A stretch of DNA of 64,000 nt from assembly GCF_963678635.1 (NCBI RefSeq), contig NC_087062.1:56371970-56435969 (forward strand). Reading direction: 5' to 3'. This stretch comes from Symsagittifera roscoffensis (taxonomy: Eukaryota > Xenacoelomorpha > Acoela > Convolutidae). The position numbers were made by a program, and so were the translations under genes. Every line of letters starts with the position of its first letter. Position 1 is the stretch's first letter. Below the pieces are notes generated by a model. It was not told the DNA's origin. It did not search any database and saw only the letters and a program-made list of their open reading frames with translations. Positions 10,701 through 18,550 of this stretch are shown one piece after another.

Positions 10701-13700
10701 TCGATTATTATAACTTGAATTTCGATTTTGTGAATTATTTTGTGATCTGTTTTGATAATTGTCGTTTGATCTGTGATAGTTTGATCTGTTATATGAGTTA
10801 TTTTTTGAGTGATTGTTCGGGTAATTTTGATTTCCATTGTTCGAATAACTTCTGTTTCGATTATTTGAATAGTTTCTATTTCTGTGATATGATGAGTTTC
10901 GTGATTGATTATTGGTATAATTTTTATTTCTTGGGTTTGATTGGGAATTGGATCTAGAAACAAATTGTGTTGTATTTGAATTTGATCTCGAGTAGTTATT
11001 TCGATTATTTGGTTGATTATAATGATTTTGTGAAGAATTTTGTGTATTTCTTCGTTCTGGTGATCTTCCTCTATAACTTGAGTTATATGGTGATTGATTC
11101 CTTGTGTAATTAGTATTGTTCGGAAGTGGTTTTCCTGAACTGTTGTTGCTGTATACATTTTTGTTTGGTAGATTTTGATCTTTCTTCATATATTGATAGA
11201 ATGATTTATTTGGTTCTTTATACTTTTGAGGTTTGTTCTGGTTATCTTGTTGTTTTTGTCTACATTCAGAAATACTATGTCCGTATCGTCGGCTATAATT
11301 ACACCATTTTTTGAAAGATGGTTTGCCTTTAAAATTTGGGTGTTTTTCATAAATATTTAGTATTTCAGTGATTTTTTCAACTAGGTCTGTATCTGATTCC
11401 TGTATGTTATTGATATGTGTAGTGTTTGTTTCGATTCGATTAACATATTGTAGTTTCAGATTTTCTGTTTCTTCAAGTATCATTGTGATTTCCGCTTGCT
11501 CTAGTTTGTCTACTAGTTTTCGAAAATCTAAATCGGGCTCTCGAATTGAGGAAGGATGAGATGCTCTCTTTTTTATTGCTATTTTCCTTAATTGAGGTGT
11601 TAAGGTCATCTTAAAAACTTCTGTCATTTTTGTGTTTTTATAGTCATGTGTATTTAATGAATATGCTTTTCGAACTAGTGTTTCGATACGTACTGCTAAT
11701 TGTTTGATGGTTTCATTTGGTAATCTGCGAATTTCATTACATAAAACTCTTTGGTGTTGTTTATTTCTTTCGGAGTCAAACATTTTTGAAAATTCTTGTG
11801 TAAATCTTTTCCATTCTGATTTTATTTCTATAGGTAATACTGAAAACCATTTTTGGGCTGCGGCATCTAAGGTTGTTTGTATCAACGCTGTGCGTCGATG
11901 TATCCAATTTTGATGTAGTGGTGTATTAATTGGTTCAGGTCCTATATTTAAAATTAAATTTGCTGTTACTGCATTTAAATAATCTTCTACAGAATATTCA
12001 GGGTCTGTTCCTGTGAATACCATTAGTGGTTTATTTGATGTTATTGATGATCCACCCATAAGGTATGGATTCATTGTCATTTGTAGTGATTCTGCGGCAT
12101 TTGGCATTTGTGAAAAACTTGAAAGTTGATTTTTTGTTATTTCGTGTTGTTGAAGGTAATATGGGAGTGGTATTTCATTTTGCATTTGAGTTGGTTGATA
12201 CGAGTGTTTAATCATTGGGTTTTGTGGTTGAATTGGTTGAAAAGATTGTGTTTTAGTAGGATTTTGCATTTGTATTGGTTGTTGATTTCGTGTATCTGTT
12301 GGATTTGGAGAAAAAATTGTATTATATGCATAAGGTTTTTGCGCTCCTTGTCCGCGATATTCTTGGGTATACGGTGCAAAAATATCTGGCTGTAAATAAG
12401 CATCATCAGATGATAAGTAATCCGTATGATGAGGTGCTTGCTTTTTATTTTGATTTTGTTGAAAGAATGGGTAATTTTCACTACGATCCTGTGTAGGATG
12501 TGAATTAGTTCGAGTTCGAAAATTTACTGAGTTGGTTGTTGTCATTGGGTTATCCCAATAGTGAGAACATACATAATTATTATTAGTTTTTCGTGGGGGA
12601 TATTTTGTTTTTGACGAATGTGTGTAATTATAATTGTGTTCTGCAAAAGTGTTTCTTGTGAACGTTCTTCGTGTTTTTGACGGGACTGTCATAGGTCTAT
12701 ATGTTTGATAATCCTTATGTGAATATTTTGGAGCAACCGAAGGTTTAACGGTTGATTGTAAGGTTACTTGTGCCAGTGAAGTGTTTGTATTTTTTGGTTT
12801 TGTTAAATTTGGACGTATCGGTGAAATACTTTGTTGTGTAGTTGTTGTTGTTTGGACAATTTCTTCATTTATGAAGTGTGATGGTGTTTGGATATCTTGT
12901 TGTGTAAGATTCCTAGTTCCATTAAGGTTTTCATTGTATATGACGGTCGAATTTAAACTGTTATTTCGCGTATCAGGTAAAAATGTATTGTAGTTTAATG
13001 GTGTTGCATCAATAGTCAGTGGTACTACTCTCACATAATCTCTTTGATAAGATATTGTACTTATTGCTTGACTTGAGATTGATTGTGGGATATTTATAAA
13101 TGCATGATGAGACCATTCAGGGTCCCAAACGTAGTCTGACTGTTCTGTGATGGCAGTATCATCGTTTCGATTTTGAGGTCTGAAATTTTTTCTTGCTTGT
13201 GAAATTAAGTCTATATTATGTGTGAAATAATCTATTATAAACCATGCCAAAATTTTTTGTAAGTCATGTTTTGTGTGTTGTGAAACCTCGTCTTTAGTGA
13301 AATTTTCTTTGATTATATGTAGAAAAGTTGAAAATAGTGTGATTTCATGTCGTACTTTTATATGTTTGGATGTCTCAGTTGGTGAGATACTTTGAAATTC
13401 TGTTTTTTCTAATATTGAAATATAGCTATATATTATTGCAAAAACTTCGTTAGTAAATATGGAGTTTGCTCTTTGTGAGTTATGATATTGTATGCTTTTA
13501 ATATATTCTAAGAATACTTTTGAAAATTCTAATTCAAGATCGTCTGTTTGAATTACATATTTGCGTTGATTCGGATTTGGTGTGCTGAATTCTATGGTGT
13601 AGATTCCGTATTGTTGTGTTAAATTACATATATCTTTCAGATAATGTTCGATAATTTGTCTTTTGATTTTTACATCTGGGAATTCTGCTTTGCATGGGCT

Positions 13701-13838
13701 GATTCCGGTTTCAAACAAATTTAGGAGTAAATTCTTGCAAAAGTCATGCTGCCCTCTATTATCGGTTGCATCTATGAGGAAGGGGTAAACCTCTTCGTCA
13801 TCTGGACTATCGTCACTTTGAGTATGGCTGTGGCTCAT
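7731..13838 (-). CDS. gag-pol: Gag-Pol polyprotein (capsid, nucleocapsid, protease, reverse transcriptase, RNase H)
   Basis: One 2035-codon frame. Residues about 600-760 carry a retrotransposon capsid-like segment (KWFSVLP followed by F..EFSKMF). Residues 846-859 hold a single zinc knuckle in which the second Cys is Ser (C-N-Y-S...H...C). Residues about 860-1085 are an Asn/Arg/Ser/Tyr-rich low-complexity tract. The protease active site is DSGAE at D1235. Reverse transcriptase shows LDARYLN, TADMNSAYNQM, YGISIGPAAFS and the catalytic YLDD at 1743-1746. RNase H follows with D1892 (DASNFG), an E in STLMRECTA and LFTDHKP. The protein is translated as a single frame without a gag/pol frameshift. 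The frame closes soon after RNase H, although integrase sequence continues downstream with stops between. Confidence 0.93.
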   Translation of the reverse strand: MSHSHTQSDDSPDDEEVYPFLIDATDNRGQHDFCKNLLLNLFETGISPCKAEFPDVKIKRQIIEHYLKDICNLTQQYGIYTIEFSTPNPNQRKYVIQTDDLELEFSKVFLEYIKSIQYHNSQRANSIFTNEVFAIIYSYISILEKTEFQSISPTETSKHIKVRHEITLFSTFLHIIKENFTKDEVSQHTKHDLQKILAWFIIDYFTHNIDLISQARKNFRPQNRNDDTAITEQSDYVWDPEWSHHAFINIPQSISSQAISTISYQRDYVRVVPLTIDATPLNYNTFLPDTRNNSLNSTVIYNENLNGTRNLTQQDIQTPSHFINEEIVQTTTTTQQSISPIRPNLTKPKNTNTSLAQVTLQSTVKPSVAPKYSHKDYQTYRPMTVPSKTRRTFTRNTFAEHNYNYTHSSKTKYPPRKTNNNYVCSHYWDNPMTTTNSVNFRTRTNSHPTQDRSENYPFFQQNQNKKQAPHHTDYLSSDDAYLQPDIFAPYTQEYRGQGAQKPYAYNTIFSPNPTDTRNQQPIQMQNPTKTQSFQPIQPQNPMIKHSYQPTQMQNEIPLPYYLQQHEITKNQLSSFSQMPNAAESLQMTMNPYLMGGSSITSNKPLMVFTGTDPEYSVEDYLNAVTANLILNIGPEPINTPLHQNWIHRRTALIQTTLDAAAQKWFSVLPIEIKSEWKRFTQEFSKMFDSERNKQHQRVLCNEIRRLPNETIKQLAVRIETLVRKAYSLNTHDYKNTKMTEVFKMTLTPQLRKIAIKKRASHPSSIREPDLDFRKLVDKLEQAEITMILEETENLKLQYVNRIETNTTHINNIQESDTDLVEKITEILNIYEKHPNFKGKPSFKKWCNYSRRYGHSISECRQKQQDNQNKPQKYKEPNKSFYQYMKKDQNLPNKNVYSNNSSGKPLPNNTNYTRNQSPYNSSYRGRSPERRNTQNSSQNHYNQPNNRNNYSRSNSNTTQFVSRSNSQSNPRNKNYTNNQSRNSSYHRNRNYSNNRNRSYSNNGNQNYPNNHSKNNSYNRSNYHRSNDNYQNRSQNNSQNRNSSYNNRYRNYSQSPHRNINHYNNSKHRYRSSTPKHQRHINQVQSNEETTSDPPGIDDTGNNELQLNQINCGLSDTESDTENTISINMIAVENDYEPIIYEQPFTSHIYENQLELLHYFYIEPINTTQTAQEVNKINTVNKPNENDKTKCLNANHIYQNLQKEQPKEKIWTISFLLESPRNKEFQPPDLEIDFLIDSGAESNIINIPTWNEIKTLHQKLTPLATSSKLATSQGSTLVNYGKVQLFLLPTRTMEQNKILNKPFKQIFHITDIKHNIIGIPFISKYIPTINILNSKILIKDKYTKTKNTALTFFQRLNKQPPFFSKFYPIYNQQRKHLKPLSGNIYNFSIKQIHQYDKNQNKQQLFMSDFEFKPIHKFFKITISSIKYLKNTNSDIISLHVYNNTPYQVTLPLGLLGYCETNATISPIHEKAYRVNNILQLLDICQSTILNEELSINNIISNEKRNTDCFTKTPYFKPTFNITNYTEDQQKFLTMFNFQHSQITQDEFDKLAKQLIKYSSVYATSQFDVGKISSSLHLPLNPDAVFKKQRASKVPIQLQDKVNRLLDILEQYKIISPVNKEKQPKGNTFINPVIILAKGESLKIVLDARYLNSLIDESKCNWPIEPIQVISTKINGKYFTTADMNSAYNQMPLDEQSRRLTQFVIGNQQYEFNRLFYGISIGPAAFSAFMSKIFRPLILKKNAITYLDDVLMQSQTKEGMFTVLEHYHKILQNENLKDAPDKSHFFLTRVKFLGHNIERKTITPLKSRIDAIQKLQPPTNKKKIQEFPGMLNFLSKYVYKMQLFLRPFYNILRQQNNFEWNTEHQTRFEETKKLLTEQISNTIPDPNQPFYAMCDASNFGIGAALLQSHNGANKINLISANSRLFTQAELRLSTLMRECTAIIYTLTEYEFLILGSKHPTVLFTDHKPIIFLFTQKSNPNHRVYRFQLILMKFPNLHIVWTAGKNLALPDTLSRNTPPELLTRKTTVEIPKNVKFYLA

Positions 13839-14281
13839 TTTTTCGTTTAATGACTGTTAATATATAACTATCGATGTGTCTAATTGGTTGATTCCAATTA
13901 TAAAAGTGTACTGGTTTGTGTTTATATTGCTTTTTTATTCTTCTTTTTCCTCTTTTTGATGAATTTGAAGTTGTTTCTGAGTCGGAAAAATATAATTGAT
14001 CGTGAATGGGACAATTTTTATCGATCGATTTTTTTAATTTATAGAGTTCATCTAAATTGCTGGCTTCTGATTCTGAAAATGCGTTTCTATTTTTTGAAAA
14101 TCTTTTTCGTGTGATTTGTCTTTGTTTGTTTATTATTTTTCTTTTTTTTGTTAGATCTTTTTGTTCTAATATATCCAACTGTTTGTGTATGAGGTGTGAT
14201 TACAAGATCGTATTTTTTGTTATCTATTTCACAGTTGTGTAAAACGATTGTTTGTTTATTTCCTAGATTTTTGAATGACAT
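13813..14281 (-). CDS. Small basic ORF(s) ahead of gag in element 1
   Basis: Two overlapping minus-strand frames lie just upstream of gag-pol: a 64-codon frame (14281-14087) and a 121-codon frame (14178-13813). The second frame runs 26 bases past the gag-pol ATG at 13838. The 121-codon product is strongly basic, with clusters such as KKRK near its start and KRGKRR mid-way, plus a serine/acid stretch. That would suit a nuclear or RNA-binding protein. The two frames may have been one ORF before a frameshift near 14150. Alternatively this is an extended Gag N-terminus expressed by frameshifting. I recognise no domain. Confidence 0.45.
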
Positions 14282-15501
14282 AAGGTTTAGGATGAAGGAT
14301 GCAAAAAGTTGTTAGATGATGTCTACTTTCTTAAACTGTTAGTCCTTACGATTTTTTGGTTAGCTTAACCTGGGTCTATTTGTTCAGGGTTGGAGAGAAA
14401 AGTATATCGATTCCGAAGAATGATTTTTTACTTTCTCGTGGCTAGTATAAGCTAAGGTGTTAACTTACTTAATCTTACTTAGGGGTAGTGATTGTGTTCA
14501 AGGGTTGGAGAATAGTAAATCGATCCACAAGGTTCAGGTATAATTAGAACGCGAGTAGTTCGTTAGATACTATTTTAAACTTACTAAGTCTAAGATTTAT
14601 CTTGGGTCTGGTAAGAGGAGGGTTCAAGTGAAGGATGATTAACCGAAGTTCTTCACTGTTTATCCTAATTTGAATGGTTAGTTTTGTTGAAAAATTTCTA
14701 TTAGTCTTGGGTTTTTTGGAAGGGTTGGATAGTGAATCGACATTTGAGATCGTTAGACACTTGTTAAGTGGGTGGGGGAGAACAAAATTGTTCTTTTTGG
14801 TCCAAGGATAGGCCTTGATGATCAGGTTTTTAAATTTAGTGAAATAGGAAATTAATTAAGATCCAAGGATAAGCCTTGATGATCTGATTTTAAAATTAAA
14901 TGAATTTAAGTTTAAAATGGTTTAAATTTATTTAAGAAAAAGATTTAGTTTTTTAAAGGTATCAGTGACTTATGATTGCTGTTATGTTTAGGTGATGAAG
15001 CTGGGACAACATATGATTTTATGATTACTAACAATTTATTGTCATGCTACTAATTTTTGTTTTGATTTTCAATAAATATTTTTCAAACATGTTTTATATA
15101 AGACTGCAGAATTTAAATTAACGATCTGAGATCTTTTTATCAATCGTTATTGTATATTAATAATTTTGTTTAGCGCCTGAAATGATTATGAAGATTGTCT
15201 TCAAAATTTTATGTTTGCAAATGAAAATCTAAATTCATTGTTAATAAGATTCTAAATATAAAAGTTTGTGTTGGCTTTTGCCGTACAATCATATAACTAT
15301 ATGGTAAGTTTCTACTTTGTCGTATGTCGTCTCTTGTTCGAGGTCTTCTTACGATTCCGGGTAGTTCTGTTATCGTTCGGAATATCGGCTCTGATCTATT
15401 GAGTCGTAGAGACATTTCGATTAAATTATCATCGTATAACATTTTTAAAATGTTTTGTCTAAATTCTAATCTATTTTTGGTTAAATCTAAGCTATTAAGG
15501 T
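14282..15501 (-). other. Long non-coding leader of element 1 with internal repeats
   Basis: This is 1.2 kb between the PBS candidate and the first ORF with no convincing coding frame. It holds three diverged copies of an AGGGTTGGA...ATCGA block (about 14386, 14500 and 14720) and two copies of a CCAAGGATA(A/G)GCCTTGATGATC block (about 14801 and 14862). Packaging, translation or splicing signals are possible roles, but this is inference only. Confidence 0.5.
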
Positions 15502-15527
15502 CTTATTCGAGACTTATGGTCGCACCA
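15502..15527 (-). promoter_or_regulatory. Candidate primer binding site of element 1
   Basis: The plus strand reads CTTATTCGAGACTTATGG then TCGCACCA. It ends in CCA like a tRNA 3' end and contains a TTCGA T-loop-like core. The spacing from the T-loop to CCA is one base short of a standard tRNA, so the primer tRNA cannot be assigned. It lies two bases from the proposed LTR edge, as expected for a gypsy PBS. Confidence 0.4.
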
Positions 15528-15529
15528 GA

Positions 15530-15913
15530 TGAGTTAAGCCTGATGTGGTTAACTCATAGAGTAATTTCGGATAGGGTACACCGTCTGCTCGTCACGCTAT
15601 CTTATTTTCGGCCGGATAGATTCGTGCAACTTCTTAGTCTAATACCGATCCTAGTCTTACTCTTATACTTTCTAGTCTCAGGGTGTTTAACTAGTCTCTG
15701 CTAGGCTCAATAGATCTAGGGTATACTGGTTTGTTGCGGCTGCTGAAGTTCTCTTGGAGAGACAACTAATTTCTAAGTTAAATTCAAATCTCTCTGGTGC
15801 TGAAATTACAAGTAATTTCAGCACTTACAAATAAGTGGGTTGTTAGTTAGATGGATCATGATTGGTTAATATTAAATACTTTACAGTGGTAAAATATCTA
15901 ATTTATCCAATCA
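15530..15913 (-). repeat. Candidate 5' LTR of element 1
   Basis: On the minus strand the segment begins TGATTGGATA and ends GGCTTAACTCA, giving the canonical TG...CA ends. Two bases later comes TGGTGCGACC, a TGG-starting primer-binding-site candidate. The length is 384 bp. It contains a perfect 13-bp-arm palindrome at 15797-15824 (loop AA). The boundaries are inferred from these signals alone, because the partner LTR is outside the window. Confidence 0.55.
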
Positions 15914-16010
15914 TAAAATATAGTTTAGATCAGGTTCCAATTTGTTTAGAGAGTGCAAAAATACGACCCGTGTCCTAGCTATGTTTTTGTAAAATTCATC
16001 GTGTTTGTAG

Positions 16011-16145
16011 ATGGGTACACAACAGAGGACCTGGTGCTGCTCTGGTCCCATGGGAGGACCCTGGAGAGCTCCGCCTACTTCGAGATTGCTCAATTCGATC
16101 TCCTCAACATCACTCTAGACACACTTCAGCTAGAATTCTCCACAG
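16011..16145 (+). CDS. Channel exon: C-terminal ligand-binding strands
   Basis: The acceptor is GTTTGTAG before 16011 and the donor GTTACT after 16145. The exon begins and ends in phase 1 and encodes GYTTEDLVLLW...FSTG, the beta-strand 9-10 region that precedes M1. Confidence 0.9.
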
Positions 16146-18550
16146 GTTACTCAATATGGTCAAACATCAAACCAAATCTCATCAACGACTCTGGTGTAGT
16201 CTCAAAATATTTCCCAAGGGCAAGAGTGGAAGTGGGGGGGGGGGGGGGGAGAGCTACGACCAACAAAGATTCATCTGATGATTTTGATTTGAAATATTCT
16301 TTTAAAAAATCTTTTTAGTCGCTACTAAAGCTACTACGAGAAGTATCTCCGAAATATTTTCCTTGAGTGTCGAGAAAAAATTGTTTGAAATGTTGGCTTT
16401 TTAGATAATGAGTAAACTGAGTCACATACATCGAGTTGGGTATGTTCGGTGACGCAACGTAAAGAAGTACTACTATTAAATTTGAGTTACTTGAAGCTAG
16501 AGGTTAAAAGAAAAAGAATGAAAATTTAGTTTATTTTTCTTGAATTTTTTTATTTCTTATTTCTTAACCTCTAGCTTTAAGTAACTCAAAGTTAAAAGTT
16601 GTGTTCATTCACTATTAATCTAAAAATCCACCATTTAAAAAAAAATTTCTCGACACCTAAAAAAAAGTTGGGGGAGGTGGCTGTGAATACTTTCACAGAG
16701 ACCAATAATACTTAATCACATATGTTCTTGTTCATAGGTAAGTTCAGTGACCTGCGTATGGACTTCGTGTTGCGACGCAAGCTGACCTACTTCATCCTGC
16801 AACTGTACCTGCCTTCTGCCATGGTGGTGATGCTCAGCTGGGTTTCCTTCTGGATCCCCCGGGACAGTGTGCCCGCTAGAGCCGCACTCGCCATCACCAC
16901 TGTACTCACTATGATCACACTCATCGGTAAAAAAAACAGCAGCTGCATCTTACTACTCTGCAATATTATATAACAGGGGCGGATCTAGGATTTTCTCGAG
17001 GGGGGGCGGATTTTCAAAAAATTTTGTCGACATTTTTTTAGGTCGACCAAAATGATTTTCCGAGCCCTCCCAAAGAACTAAAAAGACCTTGTTTTGGCCA
17101 AAATTTTGAAAAAAAAACAGCGTTTTCAGACACTTTTTGGTAAATTATTACCAAAAAATCGCGTTTTTTCTGCGCGCGTTCTCCTTAAAAATTAGTATAT
17201 ATTGGCGCCGAAGACGCCTTCAGAAAAAGTTTAGGGTCCGTCAGCCAAAAAGGGATATCTCAAAATAGTACAAAGGGGACTCTGTGGGTCAGCAGGGGGT
17301 CGAATCCTTCAGGGGGGAAAGCGAGCGTTCTCTGAGGTGTTCTCTGCGGTGGTAGGCAAAAAAGCCGAAAAAAAGATTTTCTTTGCAACAAGCCAACGGC
17401 TAGTATTGTTAAGCAACAACACATAAGGACAGACTTTCACTGTCGTTAGACAATTTTTTAACTCTGATGTAATTACGGCTTCAATAATTGGATATGCCAC
17501 CCGACAGGCTGATATTTTTTGTATGATTATAAGTTTGGCTTGAAAATAAAATAATAATTATAAGTTATGGCGATTTGTTAAACATCTGCCGTTTTCCTCT
17601 GAGACTCATAAAGCATAATCTATTAGAGTATCTACGTATATGTTAGCTTGACGGTCTGTTTTAAGGTACGACTAATTCTCACCTTCCGCGAGTGTCCAAT
17701 GTCAAGGCACTGGACGTGCATTTTGCCCTGTGTCTGCTATTCGTGTTCGGGGCTCTGGTCGAGTTTGCTGTCGTCTCTTACTTCAACAAGATCCGGTTCA
17801 GAAACCAGGGATGCCCCGCCGAAAGACAGTTCCACGCCAACAACCCGAACCATAAGGTGACAGACTAAAAGATAAGAGCATAGCTTCATGAGGTCTTTTT
17901 AGGCGATGTCAGTTATAGGGTTACAACAGATATTTCTCATCAGTGGAGAGTCGAAGCGGGAGGCGACGACCGACCGCTCGCCTCAATTCTGGTTTGGTTT
18001 TTTTCAAAAGACCCTCCTTTTGTACTTATTTATGGCAAACATTTTGGCCGACCAACTTTACTATACTATAACTTGAGGTAAGCAATGTATGTAATTTAAC
18101 ACATTATCACTAATTGAGGCTCTAAATGAAGTGAATAAAGTCTCTTATTATCAGATCATTTATATACGCCCTTTTCATTAAGCTGATTGCCACTTTTTAT
18201 TTTTTTTTCTTCAGGGGCACGCCAAAGCTCGTTACAGTGCAGTTTTCTTCTCGAACGGACACGCCTCAATCTCAGACAACAATCTGAACAAAATCGAGTC
18301 CAAACCAAAAGCATTCAATCCCACCCATGTCATCTGGACAACCCCTCCTCGAAATGCCCCCCATTTGCGGGGGGAACAGTTGGGACCAGTGGTGGATATA
18401 GGTTTGATTGACGTGTACTGTCGGGCTCTGTTTCCAGCAGCCTATCTGTTGGTAACTCTAGTCTACTGGATAGGCTACACTAATGCTCTGTATGAGAAGT
18501 TCAGATGGACGAAGGGTGCGGCGGCGGCTCAGAGTGCGTTCCAAACTTGA
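16011..18550 (+). CDS. Cys-loop ligand-gated anion channel subunit (GABA/glycine receptor superfamily), last four exons
   Basis: Four exons join in phase: 16011-16145, 16738-16926, 17666-17856 and 18215-18550 (TGA). They encode the end of the extracellular domain (loop-C-side motif DGYTTEDLVLLW and FEIAQFDL), M1 (FILQLYLPSAMVVMLSWVSF), the M1-M2 linker and M2 (VPARAALAITTVLTMITL), M3 (VHFALCLLFVFGALVEFAVV), a short intracellular loop of about 90 residues and M4 (ALFPAAYLLVTLVYWIGY). The Pro-Ala-Arg preceding M2 marks the anion-selective class, and position 2' is Ala and 9' is Leu as in invertebrate GABA receptors. This would be a plasma-membrane subunit of a pentameric chloride channel. The ligand cannot be told. 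The N-terminal exons with the Cys-loop are not between 15914 and 16010 and must lie upstream of element 1. Confidence 0.93.
16366..16657. repeat. Hairpin-forming MITE-like repeat in the channel intron
   Basis: Short terminal inverted repeats (AGTGTCGAGAAA and TTTCTCGACACCT) bound the segment. Inside, 27-nt arms at 16481-16507 and 16564-16590 pair with one mismatch around a loop of about 56 nt. No ORF. Confidence 0.5.
16738..16926 (+). CDS. Channel exon: M1 and M2
   Basis: The acceptor is TTCATAG before 16738 and the donor GTAAAA after 16926, phase 1 at both ends. It carries the M1 helix and the pore-lining M2 helix with the PAR selectivity signature. Confidence 0.95.
16974..17330 (+). repeat. 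hAT-like MITE, 3'-truncated copy in channel intron
   Basis: Starts CAGGGGCGGATCTAGG and follows the same order of blocks as the complete copy at 35731-36119, including TATATTGGCGCC and the CAGGGGGTCGAATCC block. The right terminus (CCGCCCCTG) is missing. Confidence 0.75.
17666..17856 (+). CDS. Channel exon: M2-M3 loop and M3
   Basis: The acceptor is TTTTAAG before 17666 and the donor AAG/GTGACA after 17856, entering in phase 1 and leaving in phase 0. It reads TNSHLPRVSNVKALDVHF into M3, matching the conserved M2-M3 loop (LP.VS.VKA.D) of anionic Cys-loop receptors. Confidence 0.93.
17947..18055 (-). repeat. Fragment of the hAT-like MITE family
   Basis: Shares CCTCAATTCTGGTT and an AAAG.CCCTCCTTTTGTAC stretch with the reverse-oriented copy at 60506-60902. 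It lies between channel exons 3 and 4. Confidence 0.4.
18215..18550 (+). CDS. Channel exon: intracellular loop, M4, stop codon
   Basis: The acceptor is a T-rich tract ending TTCAG before 18215. The 111-codon frame ends at TGA 18548-18550. It covers the rest of the M3-M4 loop, then IDVYCRALFPAAYLL, the conserved entry to M4. Confidence 0.93.
   Translation, partial: GHAKARYSAVFFSNGHASISDNNLNKIESKPKAFNPTHVIWTTPPRNAPHLRGEQLGPVVDIGLIDVYCRALFPAAYLLVTLVYWIGYTNALYEKFRWTKGAAAAQSAFQT

Larger units (their letters stand above)
1..15913 (-). mobile_element. Env-bearing Ty3/gypsy-type LTR retrotransposon (element 1), 3' end outside window
   Basis: Read on the minus strand, the element runs: LTR (15913-15530), primer-binding-site candidate (15527-15502), leader, small basic ORF, gag-pol (13838-7731), integrase (7303-about 5690), accessory ORF (4750-3421), env-like gene (3433-1150) and a PST-rich tail to about 276. 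The pol order PR-RT-RNase H-IN is that of Ty3/gypsy elements and vertebrate-type retroviruses. At more than 15.9 kb it is much longer than ordinary gypsy elements. gag-pol is intact over 2035 codons, but IN, the accessory ORF and env are broken by stops and frameshifts, so this copy is dead though not old. It lies antisense to the ion-channel gene that begins again at 16011. No second LTR is visible because the window ends first. Confidence 0.88.

Noticed and set aside
10664..11158. 164-codon Ile/Thr/His-rich minus-strand frame
   Set aside because: It is a frame-shifted reading of the repetitive Asn/Arg/Ser/Tyr tract inside gag-pol; low-complexity DNA keeps several frames open.
15324..15704. 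126-codon plus-strand frame
   Set aside because: Overlaps the LTR/PBS of element 1 on the opposite strand, with no domain or splice support.
16230..16250. G-run as a regulatory G-quadruplex
   Set aside because: A simple mononucleotide tract in an intron; similar runs occur at 20020, 20053 and 60509 without any consistent context.
17648..17860. 70-codon plus-strand frame over the M3 exon
   Set aside because: Wrong frame: the splice-consistent frame from 17666 gives the M2-M3 loop and M3 helix.
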